A stretch of 55,364 bases of DNA from Bacillota bacterium (GTDB taxonomy: Bacteria; Bacillota; Dethiobacteria; DTU022), in NCBI GenBank assembly GCA_030611385.1, contig JAUWPV010000011.1, positions 1 to 55,364 on the forward strand, in the 5' to 3' direction. The notes under the pieces were generated by a model. That model searched no databases. It had not been told where the DNA came from and saw nothing but the letters and a program-made list of their open reading frames with translations. Each line of letters opens with the position of its first letter. Position 1 is the first letter of the stretch. Shown here one piece after another: positions 24,718 through 32,785 of the stretch. A program made the translations under genes and the position numbers.

Positions 24718-26877
24718 ATGGATAACATTATCGAAAAGATGCGCGCTTCACGACGAGTTTTAGCCGAATACAGCTATAAACCGGCTTTGATTGAAAAAGG
24801 TTATTCCGGGCAGACTCTCCATATTAACCTTTCGGACAACACAATCAAACCGAAAACAGTCACTCAGCAGATGAAGGATATCTTTATCGGCGGCAAGGGT
24901 TTCGGACTCTGGTATCTCTGGAATGCTGTCAAGGCGGATACAAAGTGGAATGATCCGGAAAACGAAATTGTTATTTCCTCGGGACCGATCGGGGGAATTA
25001 CCCAGTACCCCGGTTCCGGTAAATCGCTGGTAGTTACTATTTCACCGCTGACCAACTCGGTTATGGACAGCAATGTTGGAGGCTATTTCGGCCCTTACCT
25101 GAAATTTTCCGGTTGGGATGCCCTGGAGATTCAGGGCAAAGCCGATAAAGATGTGGTTGTATTTATCGACGGTGACAAGGGTAAGGTAACAATAGAAGAA
25201 ATCACTATCGATACTGCGGCCAGCCACCTGGTTAGCAAACAGCTTACTGAACTGCTCGCTGAATCGGAAAAAGATAAGAAAAATATTTCGATTGTTTCCT
25301 CAGGGTGTGGTGGTGATCATACCCGTATCGGTATTTTAAATTTCTCTTTCTACGATCTCAGACGAAAAGCGGCGCGGTTGAAACAGGCCGGACGCGGTGG
25401 AATCGGCACAGTTTTCAGGGATAAGAAAGTAGCCGCTCTGGCTGTTAAATACTCAAGCCTGAGCGGACGCAGCAATAACCCTGCCGATCCGGAGGCAATT
25501 ACCCGGGCCGGAGTGAAGATCACCCGTGAAATCAACAAGTTTGACGATGAACAGTTTCGGATGCGCCAGATCGGGACGGCAAACCTGATGACACCGATGA
25601 ACGATTATGATTTGCTGCCTGTTCACAACTTTAAATATGGCTCCCATCCTGATGCGGTCAAAATATCCTCTGAAGTTATGCGCAGCCGTTTTACCCAGAA
25701 CATGCCGGATGCTTGTTGGGTTGGTTGTGCGCTTTCCTGCTGTAAGGCTGTTGATGATTTCGAATTGAAAACAGGCCCATTCAAGGGAGAGAAGGTGTTG
25801 GTTGACGGTCCTGAATACGAGAACGCCGCCGGCCTCGGTTCAAACTGTGGCATTTTCGATGTCGACTATATTCTCGAAGCTAATTTCTACTGTGACACAT
25901 ATGGCATCGATACTATTTCAACCGGCACGCTGATCGCTTTCATCATGGAGTGCTACGAAAACGGTATTATTAATAAAGAGAATACCGGGGGGCTTGAGCT
26001 CAACTTTGGAAACGCCGATGCCGCTATGGAGCTCATTCATCAGATGGGCCAAGGTCGTGGCTTCGGTAAGATCGCCGGGCTGGGTGTACGCAGGATAAAA
26101 AAAATCTTTGCTGAAGATTACGGCGCTGATCCGGCTTTTCTGCAGGATATCGGCATGGAAAACAAGGGTCTGGAGTACTCGCAGTACCAGGCGAAGGAAT
26201 CTCTGGCCCAACAGGGTGGTTTTGCTTTAGCCAATAAGGGTCCGCAGCACGATGAAGCTTGGTTGATCTTCATGGATATGATCAATAACCAGCTACCCAC
26301 GTTTGAGAAAAAGGCGGAAGCGCTGTACTATTTTCCGATGTTCAGAACATGGTTTGGTTTGCAGGGGCTTTGTAAGCTGCCCTGGAATGACATTATTCCT
26401 GAAGGAAACTCACAGACTGACAGTCCGGAAAAAATACCGGAGCATGTTCAGAACTACGTTGACATCTTTAATGCAGTAACCGGTAAAAATATTGACAAAG
26501 CTGAAATGATTCGCCAGTCTGAGCGGGTTTATAATTTCCAGCGGGTCTTTAACCTGCGTTTGGGTTTCGGAATCAGGGAGCACGATGCCGCACCGTATAG
26601 GGCTCTAGGACCGGTTACCGAAGAAGAGTACGAATCACGCGCCGAAAGGTACGACCGACAGTTGAAAGAAGATGTCGGAATCGACCCTGCGGGGATGAGT
26701 ACAGCTGAAAAAGTGAAAGCGATGCGCAAATACAGGGAAGGACGTTACAAAACCCTGATCGATGTTGTTTACGAGCGCAGAGGCTGGACTAGTAATGGTG
26801 TGCCGAAGCTCGAAAGTCTGCAAAAACTGGGTATAGATTTTCCCGAAGTTATTGAAGTGGTCAAAAAGAATCTTTAA
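24718..26877 (+). CDS. Aldehyde:ferredoxin oxidoreductase (tungsten-type)
   Basis: A 719-residue AOR-family protein. The N-terminal pterin domain (about 28-240) has IFIGGKGFGLWYLW, SGPIGG and QAGRGGIGTVFRDKKVAAL. Domains 2-3 follow with the cluster cysteines in CWVGCALSCC (C334, C338, C342) and a later LCKLPW. The first three cysteines are spaced C-x3-C-x3-C instead of the C-x2-C-x3-C of classical AOR, and the chain is about 100 residues longer than archaeal AOR (605). It interconverts aldehydes and carboxylic acids with ferredoxin through a tungsto-bispterin and a [4Fe-4S] cluster. The substrate is unknown. A MoaD/ThiS gene follows 27 bases on. ATG 24718 is next to GGAGGAATA. Confidence 0.88.
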   Translation: MDNIIEKMRASRRVLAEYSYKPALIEKGYSGQTLHINLSDNTIKPKTVTQQMKDIFIGGKGFGLWYLWNAVKADTKWNDPENEIVISSGPIGGITQYPGSGKSLVVTISPLTNSVMDSNVGGYFGPYLKFSGWDALEIQGKADKDVVVFIDGDKGKVTIEEITIDTAASHLVSKQLTELLAESEKDKKNISIVSSGCGGDHTRIGILNFSFYDLRRKAARLKQAGRGGIGTVFRDKKVAALAVKYSSLSGRSNNPADPEAITRAGVKITREINKFDDEQFRMRQIGTANLMTPMNDYDLLPVHNFKYGSHPDAVKISSEVMRSRFTQNMPDACWVGCALSCCKAVDDFELKTGPFKGEKVLVDGPEYENAAGLGSNCGIFDVDYILEANFYCDTYGIDTISTGTLIAFIMECYENGIINKENTGGLELNFGNADAAMELIHQMGQGRGFGKIAGLGVRRIKKIFAEDYGADPAFLQDIGMENKGLEYSQYQAKESLAQQGGFALANKGPQHDEAWLIFMDMINNQLPTFEKKAEALYYFPMFRTWFGLQGLCKLPWNDIIPEGNSQTDSPEKIPEHVQNYVDIFNAVTGKNIDKAEMIRQSERVYNFQRVFNLRLGFGIREHDAAPYRALGPVTEEEYESRAERYDRQLKEDVGIDPAGMSTAEKVKAMRKYREGRYKTLIDVVYERRGWTSNGVPKLESLQKLGIDFPEVIEVVKKNL

Positions 26878-26904
26878 TTGCTAACAGAAAGGTTGCCGGC
26901 GATT

Positions 26905-27102
26905 ATGGTTGAAGTGAACGGGATCAGCGTAAATTGGGAAGAAGGCCTGACTGTAGAGAAATTGTTAAAACAGATGAACTATACATTCCCCAAGATAGTA
27001 GTCAGGGTTAACGGGAATATAGTCGATAAAAAGTATTGGGCTGAATACTACGTTACCGATCAGAGTGTAGTGCAGGCTCACCACCTGATTGCCGGAGGGT
27101 AG
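26905..27102 (+). CDS. MoaD/ThiS-like sulfur carrier protein
   Basis: The 65-residue beta-grasp protein opens MVEVNGISVNWEEGLTVEKLL and ends in the free Gly-Gly (HLIAGG) that is thiocarboxylated in ThiS/MoaD proteins. ATG 26905 is chosen because it begins the conserved fold. The upstream GAAAGG is 14 bases away, so TTG 26893 is an alternative. Its position right after the AOR gene suggests it supplies sulfur for the tungsten pterin cofactor, with a role in thiamine synthesis as the alternative. Confidence 0.8.
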   Translation: MVEVNGISVNWEEGLTVEKLLKQMNYTFPKIVVRVNGNIVDKKYWAEYYVTDQSVVQAHHLIAGG

Positions 27103-27291
27103 GCGTGATTTGGATTATTGTTAACATAAATTAACATGCCGAATCAGAGGATAAAACTGGTTAATAACGAATAAAATAATTTGTGGTGCAAGGATTATTG
27201 ATCAAACAACTCACGACCTTCTATAATGTTCAGCCGGAAAGTTTGCCGGTTCGGCTCAGCGAATATTGCAGTGAATTTGCAGTGGGTACCG

Positions 27292-27320
27292 TTGACAGTA
27301 GTATCTAAATGAAATAAAAT
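27292..27320 (+). promoter_or_regulatory. Promoter of tRNA-Trp
   Basis: TTGACA (27292-27297), a 17-base spacer and TAAAAT (27315-27320). The expected start lies about 4 bases before the tRNA. Confidence 0.85.
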
Positions 27321-27330
27321 AAACTACCAG

Positions 27331-27406
<76 letters not shown>

Positions 27407-27414
27407 CTGTATAC

Positions 27415-27449
27415 AACGCGATGCTTCTTTCGTTCGCAGCATCGCGTTT
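27415..27449 (+). terminator. Hairpin after tRNA-Trp
   Basis: An 11-pair stem AACGCGATGCT/AGCATCGCGTT (27415-27425 with 27438-27448) around a 12-base loop, followed only by TTTC. It is a likely terminator or processing hairpin with a weak T-run. Confidence 0.65.
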
Positions 27450-27482
27450 CAGTATGATCAGGCACTTCATCACTAAGGCGCC

Positions 27483-27590
27483 AACATCGCAAAGCTCAAG
27501 AACAAAGATATTCAAAGAATCGAGAACTGGATGAATAATTACCCAAGAAGAATTCACGGTTACCGAAGCGCTAACGACATGGCAGCATAA
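27483..27590 (+). pseudogene. C-terminal remnant of an IS30-like transposase
   Basis: Between a TAA at 27474-27476 and a TAA at 27588-27590 the frame reads NIAKLKNKDIQRIENWMNNY then PRRIHGYRSAND. The pattern 'INxxPRxxxGYxSA' closes many IS30-type transposases. The remaining 300 or so residues and the left inverted repeat are absent. An old insertion next to the tRNA gene has been almost erased. Confidence 0.55.
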
Positions 27591-27662
27591 TCAGAGGATG
27601 TCATATATTGTAAGGCAATTAAACTTGCAATCTTCCAAATAAAATTAAATAATAAAAAAGTA

Positions 27663-27691
27663 TTGACAAATCAAAATAGATGATCAATAAT
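27663..27691 (+). promoter_or_regulatory. Strong promoter ahead of a non-coding segment
   Basis: TTGACA (27663-27668), a 17-base spacer and AATAAT (27686-27691). No credible gene starts within 700 bases downstream, so it points to an RNA transcript starting near 27698. Confidence 0.7.
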
Positions 27692-27697
27692 GTCTTC

Positions 27698-28042
27698 ACC
27701 AGGTTCCGAGAGACTGGCTGGCGAACCAGATTCAGTTCGCGGGGAAAGCTGGAGTGGAGGAAGGGCTAACTGGAATCCGTGTAAGGATAGTCCCCAAGAC
27801 TGAGTCGCTGAAAGAATCGGTACCCGAAAGACCTTAGGGTCGGGAAGTGCCGGAACTCGCAGCACAGAAGATTAGTAGCTACCTGGAGGTTGAGGGGATA
27901 CCATCCGGAGGTGATGGTGGAAGCTCAGCTGCAGATGGGGCAGCGAAGAAATTCCGGTGGCAAGTTAAAAGGCCTGTTGGAACCTGGTTTGTTGTGTACT
28001 TTTATTTCCTTGATCAAGTTGACATTGGCGAATAGTCAATGC
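27698..28042 (+). ncRNA. Putative structured non-coding RNA, family not recognised
   Basis: These 345 purine-rich bases follow a consensus promoter and have no credible reading frame. Local stems can be drawn: GCGAAC/GTTCGC (27721-27726 with 27735-27740); GGGG/CCCC (27741-27744 with 27792-27795) enclosing ATCC/GGAT; a nested hairpin GGTAC/GTGCC (27819-27823 with 27847-27851) holding CC/GG and GACC-TTAG-GGTC; ACCATC/GATGGT (27900-27905 with 27913-27918); and GCTGC/GCAGC (27928-27932 with 27940-27944). It lacks the cores of tmRNA, RNase P, 6S and SRP RNA. A group II intron 5' fragment is a serious alternative. Transcription may continue to the hairpins at 28120-28190. Confidence 0.5.
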
Positions 28043-28119
28043 TATAAATATTTGGGGTAACCACTTTTTACAAATCATTTTACCTAAAGCCGCGTGGAAA
28101 ACATAGAGTTGATATATGT

Positions 28120-28190
28120 GAAGGCACCGCCTGTCATATCAGGGGTGCTTCTGTTCAAATGAGCCCGATTTCGGAAAAACGGGTTTGTTT
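28120..28190 (+). terminator. Two successive hairpins, second with T-rich tail
   Basis: The first stem is GAAG-CACC/GGTGCTTC (28120-28128 with 28144-28151, one bulged G). The second is AGCCCG/CGGGTT (28162-28167 with 28180-28185), followed by TGTTTG. They are plausible 3' ends for the RNA that starts near 27698. Confidence 0.45.
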
Positions 28191-28400
28191 GTGGATCCCC
28201 ATTCTTCACTCCCCCAGGAGGAACCAGGTTACGTAAGGATCAGCTGCATCGGCCGGAACATTACATCCATGATTACCAGCAATCAACCCTGCATCTCTGC
28301 TGAAGCCCATGCTTGCTTCAGCATTACTCGCGATATCCACAAAACAACGCGGAGAAGATTATTATACATATTAATGATCAACCGCATGCTTGATCACTAC

Positions 28401-28429
28401 TTGCATAAAATAATGCGTTCAGATAGAAT
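28401..28429 (+). promoter_or_regulatory. Promoter of proC
   Basis: TTGCAT (28401-28406), a 17-base spacer and TAGAAT (28424-28429), 36 bases before the proC start. Between 28191 and 28400 I see no gene on either strand. Confidence 0.7.
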
Positions 28430-28464
28430 ACTGCCTGAGATCTAGTAGAGGAGAGTGTGGTAAA

Positions 28465-29277
28465 GTGGAAAAAGAAGCAATCGGTATAATTGGCTGTGGC
28501 GCAATGGGATCAGCTCTCGCCAAAGGAATGACTAAAACAGGGGGTCTTGAGCCGGTAGCACTGTTTCTCTTTGATTTAAGCAAAACGAGGCAGCAACAGC
28601 TGGTCACAGAGTTAAATAGCAATTCCGCAGAACGTCTCGCTGATTTCATACCGCTGTGCCGGTACATATTTATCGCGGTAAAACCTCAGGATACCGAGGG
28701 GTTGCTTTATACGATAAAGAACCTGGTTCAACCCGATCAAATTATCGTTTCGATAGCAGCAGGTATCACGATCAGTTTCATTGAGAGCTGTCTCCCTTCC
28801 GGCACTAAGATTATTCGTTTAATGCCGAATACTCCCTGCTTGATTGGTGAAGGAGCAATAGTGATCAGTACAGGCGAAGCTGTCACTGAAGATGAACGCA
28901 GGAAAGTCGAAAAACTCCTTAAACCGCTCGGCCTGACCATCCGCCTTCCTGAGTCACTGATGGATGCTGCAACCGGTTTAAGCGGAACGGGGCCTGCCTA
29001 TGTATATCTATTTATTGAAACGATGATTGATGCTGGCGTATCCGTTGGGATCAGACGTGATGTTGCTTCCAAGCTTGTAATTCAGAATGTTATTGGAGCC
29101 GCCCGTATGTTGGAAAATAGCTCTCAGCACCCTGCTGAACTGCGTAATCTAGTAACCTCACCTGCGGGAACTACCAGTTCTGCCCTGCTGATCCTGGAAG
29201 AATCAGGGTTTAGAAGCTGCCTGTTAAAATCAATTCGGGAAGCGACCAGGCGATCAGAAGAACTGCGCTTAGGCTAG
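28465..29277 (+). CDS. proC: Pyrroline-5-carboxylate reductase
   Basis: The 270-residue protein has an N-terminal Rossmann domain (IGIIGCGAMGSALAKGM at 6-22, binding NAD(P)H; AVKPQD near 72; IVSIAAGI near 95) and the family core RLMPNTPCLIGEGA near 115. LSGTGPAYVYLFIE near 172 and the signature ELRNLVTSPAGTTSSAL near 228 follow. It makes proline from pyrroline-5-carboxylate. GTG 28465 follows GAGGAG ten bases up. The nearby OCD-family relic (23742) would have been another proline or ornithine enzyme, though the distance argues against an operon. Confidence 0.95.
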   Translation: MEKEAIGIIGCGAMGSALAKGMTKTGGLEPVALFLFDLSKTRQQQLVTELNSNSAERLADFIPLCRYIFIAVKPQDTEGLLYTIKNLVQPDQIIVSIAAGITISFIESCLPSGTKIIRLMPNTPCLIGEGAIVISTGEAVTEDERRKVEKLLKPLGLTIRLPESLMDAATGLSGTGPAYVYLFIETMIDAGVSVGIRRDVASKLVIQNVIGAARMLENSSQHPAELRNLVTSPAGTTSSALLILEESGFRSCLLKSIREATRRSEELRLG

Positions 29278-29305
29278 ATAAGACTATTGATAGGATGAAA
29301 TATAA

Positions 29306-30259
29306 ATGAAAAAAGAATTTTATTGCGCTGTTGATATCGGCGGAACAAAAATATTGTTGTTTTTAATTGATAACAACGGTCAGGTTGTATTCAGGGAAAA
29401 GATTGCCACTCCTAAACCTGAACATCCGGAAATCATTGTTGAAAAAGTAGTTTTATTACTTAAAAAAGCTTTAATAACTTTAAATTTAAACGAAACTGAA
29501 CTTCGCAGCGGAGTGGGAATATGCATAGCTGGTTTCGTAGATCACCGCTGCGGGGTAGTACACCAGTCTCCAAATCTGCACTGGCATAATCCTGTTCCCC
29601 TGAGAGATCTTATGACAGAAGCCCTCGCCTGCCCCGTATTGCTGGAAAATGATGCAAATGCGGCCGTATTAGGCGAAGTTTACTACGGGGCTGCAATCGG
29701 TCATCGTGATGTTATCTATGTAACGATCAGTACCGGTATTGGTGGAGGACTATTTCTCGATGGCCGACTCTATCGGGGCTCTACAGGTTTTGCCGGCGAA
29801 ATTGGTCACATCAAACCCTTTGGCAAGGATAGAACCTGTCAATGCGGCGGCTGTGATTGTCTCGAGGCCTGGACTTCCGGGAGTGCAATAGCCCGTAGCG
29901 CCGCTTCATTATGGGAATCAGCTGAAATTAACGGACAAAAGATTACCACATCATGGGTTTTTGAACAGGCCAGAGCCGGAAACACACGGGCAGCCGCGAT
30001 CATCGAACATGCTATCGAAAATACCGGCAAGGGTTTGGCCAACCTGGTTACCCTTTTAAACCCTTCCTGTATTGTAATTGGTGGAGGTGTGGTTGCCGGG
30101 CAATCTGATTATTTAAAACAGATTGGCGAATGGATCAGGATTGAAGCGATCAGACCTTCTGTAGAGATAACTCCATTAATAATTGTTCCCGCAAAACTTG
30201 AGCCTGAAGCGGGCATCTGGGGTATCTATGCAATAATGACTGAACAAGTGGTGGAATAG
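29306..30259 (+). CDS. ROK family sugar kinase (glucokinase-like)
   Basis: The 317-residue ROK protein has the ATP motif AVDIGGTKILLFLID at 8-22, LENDANAAVLGE near 114, STGIGGGLFLDGRLYRG near 140, the glucose-contact GEIGHIKP, and the zinc motif CQCGGCDCLE near 175, which normally reads CxCGxxGCxE. With no DNA-binding domain it is a kinase and not a repressor. It probably phosphorylates glucose or a related hexose. ATG 29306 lies 29 bases after proC and leads directly into the DedA gene, four bases on. Confidence 0.88.
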   Translation: MKKEFYCAVDIGGTKILLFLIDNNGQVVFREKIATPKPEHPEIIVEKVVLLLKKALITLNLNETELRSGVGICIAGFVDHRCGVVHQSPNLHWHNPVPLRDLMTEALACPVLLENDANAAVLGEVYYGAAIGHRDVIYVTISTGIGGGLFLDGRLYRGSTGFAGEIGHIKPFGKDRTCQCGGCDCLEAWTSGSAIARSAASLWESAEINGQKITTSWVFEQARAGNTRAAAIIEHAIENTGKGLANLVTLLNPSCIVIGGGVVAGQSDYLKQIGEWIRIEAIRPSVEITPLIIVPAKLEPEAGIWGIYAIMTEQVVE

Positions 30260-30262
30260 TCG

Positions 30263-30982
30263 ATGGAAAATGTCGAACCATTAGAGTATGTATATGAAAT
30301 GATCGAGCTGCTCGTAGCAAAATACGGGGCGCTGGGAATTGCCGCGGCGATGTTTGCAGAGAGCGCCGGGGTTCCTTTTGTTTCAATGATCGTCATTTTG
30401 ACTGCCGGAACCTTGATTTTAGGAGGCAGCGTCTCGTTTTGGTCGATATTTCTCGCCTCAACAATCGGGATTACTCTTGGCAGCATCTTCAGTTATTTAA
30501 TGGGTTGGTTTGGCAGTAAGGTAGGAAGAGTAGTTAGAAACAGCTATTATAATAATACCGCTAATATAAATAATATATCCAGGCCGCATCGTTCAAAAAT
30601 TATCGGTTTATGGAATAAATATGGCAGTTTTTCAATTTTTCTTGGCCAGCTGTGGGGTTTTACCCGTACATTCATATCTTTCCCGGCCGGGGCAATGCAT
30701 ATGAATATTTACCTGTTTATAGCCTATACTTTCCTTGGTGGAGCAATATTCAGCCTGGCTACTATCGGGTTTAGTTTAGCGCTGACCAGCACGATGGGGT
30801 TTACTATAAAAATATTAAAAGCTTTAGCAGTTCTTTCACCCTGGTTGTTAGCCATACCGATTCTTATTGTTGTGACTGTTATTTGTTTCTTTTTATTCCG
30901 AAAAAGGAAGTTGAATTTACAAAGTTTACAAATATATTGGAGCAAATTAAAGGTCAGGATTACAAAAAAAATATATAGTTAG
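30263..30982 (+). CDS. DedA family membrane protein
   Basis: The 239-residue protein has about five membrane helices. ESAGVPFVS near residue 33 fits the entry motif E..G.P.P, and GQLWGFTRTFISFPAGAMHMN near 130 corresponds to the DedA signature G...P..R...S..AG...M. DedA proteins are thought to move undecaprenyl phosphate or other lipids and support membrane homeostasis. A long basic tail follows the last helix (FRKRKLNLQ to KKIYS). ATG 30263 overlaps the T-rich end of the ROK gene by a 3-base gap, so co-transcription is likely. Confidence 0.85.
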   Translation: MENVEPLEYVYEMIELLVAKYGALGIAAAMFAESAGVPFVSMIVILTAGTLILGGSVSFWSIFLASTIGITLGSIFSYLMGWFGSKVGRVVRNSYYNNTANINNISRPHRSKIIGLWNKYGSFSIFLGQLWGFTRTFISFPAGAMHMNIYLFIAYTFLGGAIFSLATIGFSLALTSTMGFTIKILKALAVLSPWLLAIPILIVVTVICFFLFRKRKLNLQSLQIYWSKLKVRITKKIYS

Positions 30983-31047
30983 ATTTGACTGGAACAATCG
31001 GAAAGATTATGATGTTGTGAAGAGATAATTTGCAGGGGATATTATTC

Positions 31048-31296
31048 ATGGGGAAAGCAAAATTCAGACTAAAAGTCTACAATGAGCGCTGCAAAGATTG
31101 CGGGATCTGCTTTGAATTCTGCCCGAAAGAAAATTTGCGGCCCAGCGCCGATGGAAGCCCGGAAATGATCGATCCTGATGCATGCACAGGTTGTAAATTG
31201 TGTGAATATTTGTGTCCTGATTTTGCGATACAGGTTCAAAAAGATGAACCCGCAGATCAACCGGATCATGGATCTGCAAAAATTAAACTTGATTAA
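31048..31296 (+). CDS. Two-[4Fe-4S] ferredoxin, KorD-like
   Basis: The 82 residues carry CKDCGICFEFCP and CTGCKLCEYLCP, then an acidic tail. The layout, including DFAIQV after the second motif, closely follows KorD at 13780. It starts at ATG 31048 after AGGGGAT. No other Kor subunit lies nearby, so it may be an orphan ferredoxin or a spare delta subunit that pairs with the distant Kor or AOR enzymes. The gene ends before a strong terminator. Confidence 0.85.
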   Translation: MGKAKFRLKVYNERCKDCGICFEFCPKENLRPSADGSPEMIDPDACTGCKLCEYLCPDFAIQVQKDEPADQPDHGSAKIKLD

Positions 31297-31350
31297 CTGT
31301 CCCGCATCGCGTAAAATATTGATTTCAAACTGTAAGCGCTAGCGCTGACT

Positions 31351-31375
31351 ACACCTTCTTGAGAAGGTGTTTTTT
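31351..31375 (+). terminator. Terminator of the ferredoxin gene
   Basis: ACACCTTC/GAAGGTGT with a TTGA tetraloop (31351-31358 with 31363-31370), then TTTTT. A perfect 12-base palindrome AGCGCTAGCGCT stands just upstream (31336-31347). Confidence 0.92.
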
Positions 31376-31383
31376 GATATAAT
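31375..31383 (+). promoter_or_regulatory. Extended -10 promoter of the miaB-mutS cluster
   Basis: TGATATAAT matches the extended -10 (TGnTATAAT) and follows directly on the terminator. No clear -35 lies at 17 bases. Transcription should start near 31390, 16 bases before the miaB start. Confidence 0.6.
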
Positions 31384-31405
31384 GATGACAGAAAGGAGGA
31401 TTATT

Positions 31406-32785
31406 TTGAATCCTGAAATTACAGAAATGCTCAAGGTAGCAGGTCGTTTTGGTGAAGGCAAACGATTTTTAATGATCACTCTTGGCTGTCAGATGAATGA
31501 ACATGATTCGGAAGTTATTGCTGCGATACTGAAATACATCGGCTACAGCACTGCCCTGACACCTGAAGATGCGGATTTAATTATCATAAACACCTGCGCC
31601 GTGCGTAAAAAGCCCGAAGATAAGGTTGCTTCATTGCTCGGCAAATATGCCTCCTTAAAAAATAGAAAAAAGGATCTGATCATTGCAGTCGGTGGATGCA
31701 TGACCCAGCAAGAAGATGCTGCAAATTATATTAAAGAGCGTTTCCACTACGTAGATCTTGTATTTGGCACGCATGCCCTGCCTCGTCTACCCAAACTCCT
31801 TGAAGAGGCCGGAGGACAGAAAAAGGGGATTATTGTTGATATTGAAGAGACTTATAGCAGCCGGGAAGGACTTCCGGTCGCTCATAGCAATCACTTTAAA
31901 GCCTGGCTGCCGGTTATTTATGGTTGTAACAATTTCTGTTCTTATTGTGTCGTCCCTTATGTGCGTGGCCGCGAACACAGCCGGTCCTTTGAAGAGGTTG
32001 TTTCTGAAGCGCGATCTCTGGCCCGGCGTGGTTATGTCGAGCTCACCCTTTTAGGGCAAAACGTTAATTCATATGGTCATGATTTGCCTGGTAATTATAC
32101 TTTTGCCGATCTGCTTACAGAACTGAACCAGGTTGACGGTCTCGAACGGATTCGCTTTATGACTTCACATCCCAAAGACCTTTCAATGAAGCTGATCGAA
32201 GCTGTGCGCCAGGGTGATAAGATCTGCGAACATTTTCATCTGCCGGTCCAGTCAGGCAGTAATCGCATCCTTGATAAAATGAACCGCCATTACAGCCGTG
32301 AACATTATTTGGAACTGGTCGAAGCCATTAAGGGGGCTGTGTCTGGTGTATCCATAACCTCTGATATTATCGTCGGATTCCCGGGGGAGGATGAGGAAGA
32401 CTTATCAGAAACAGCAGACCTTTTGGAAAGAGCCCGTTTTGATAGCGCTTTTTCGTTCATCTATTCACCACGAAATAAAACAGCGGCAGCAGAGTTGAAA
32501 GATAATCTGACTTATCAGCAGAAAGAAATCCGGCTGCAGCATTTAAATGAAATCCAGCATCGTATCAGCAAAGAAATAAACAACCAGATGGCCAATCGAT
32601 CATTTGAACTTCTGGTGGAAGGTCCCAGCAAAAGCAACCCGGATGTGCAAACGGGCCGTACCAGGACCAACAAACTGGTTCACTTTACCGGTTCAGATCG
32701 TCTGGTGGGCAAGCTTGTGCAGGTAAAAATAACTGATGTGCGCACCTGGAATCTGATCGGCAAACTGGAAGGAGAACTTAATTGA
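31406..32785 (+). CDS. miaB: tRNA-2-methylthio-N6-dimethylallyladenosine synthase
   Basis: A 459-residue MiaB. The N-terminal UPF0004 domain has cluster cysteines in LGCQMN (C28), INTCAVR and GGCMTQ, the radical SAM domain has CNNFCSYC near residue 172, and a TRAM domain occupies about 390-459. It adds a methylthio group to i6A37 in tRNAs. TTG 31406 was chosen for AAAGGAGG six bases upstream. The longer frame would begin before the likely transcription start. Its stop overlaps the mutS start. It opens the cluster miaB-mutS-mutL-miaA-hfq-hflX. Confidence 0.95.
   Translation: MNPEITEMLKVAGRFGEGKRFLMITLGCQMNEHDSEVIAAILKYIGYSTALTPEDADLIIINTCAVRKKPEDKVASLLGKYASLKNRKKDLIIAVGGCMTQQEDAANYIKERFHYVDLVFGTHALPRLPKLLEEAGGQKKGIIVDIEETYSSREGLPVAHSNHFKAWLPVIYGCNNFCSYCVVPYVRGREHSRSFEEVVSEARSLARRGYVELTLLGQNVNSYGHDLPGNYTFADLLTELNQVDGLERIRFMTSHPKDLSMKLIEAVRQGDKICEHFHLPVQSGSNRILDKMNRHYSREHYLELVEAIKGAVSGVSITSDIIVGFPGEDEEDLSETADLLERARFDSAFSFIYSPRNKTAAAELKDNLTYQQKEIRLQHLNEIQHRISKEINNQMANRSFELLVEGPSKSNPDVQTGRTRTNKLVHFTGSDRLVGKLVQVKITDVRTWNLIGKLEGELN

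Noticed and set aside
27847-28035. 62-codon frame with PSGGDGGSSAADGAAKKFRW
   Set aside because: It lies within the hairpin-rich transcript, has no ribosome site and its composition follows the RNA stems. I treat it as chance.
27698-28042. tmRNA, RNase P, SRP or 6S RNA
   Set aside because: No tag reading frame, no GAGGAAAGTCCGGGCTCC-type core, no SRP tetraloop helix and no long central bubble could be found.
28185-28445. 86-codon plus-strand frame, and a 50-codon minus-strand frame at about 28203-28357
   Set aside because: Neither has a ribosome site or a recognisable motif, and both overlap the proC promoter region or hairpins.
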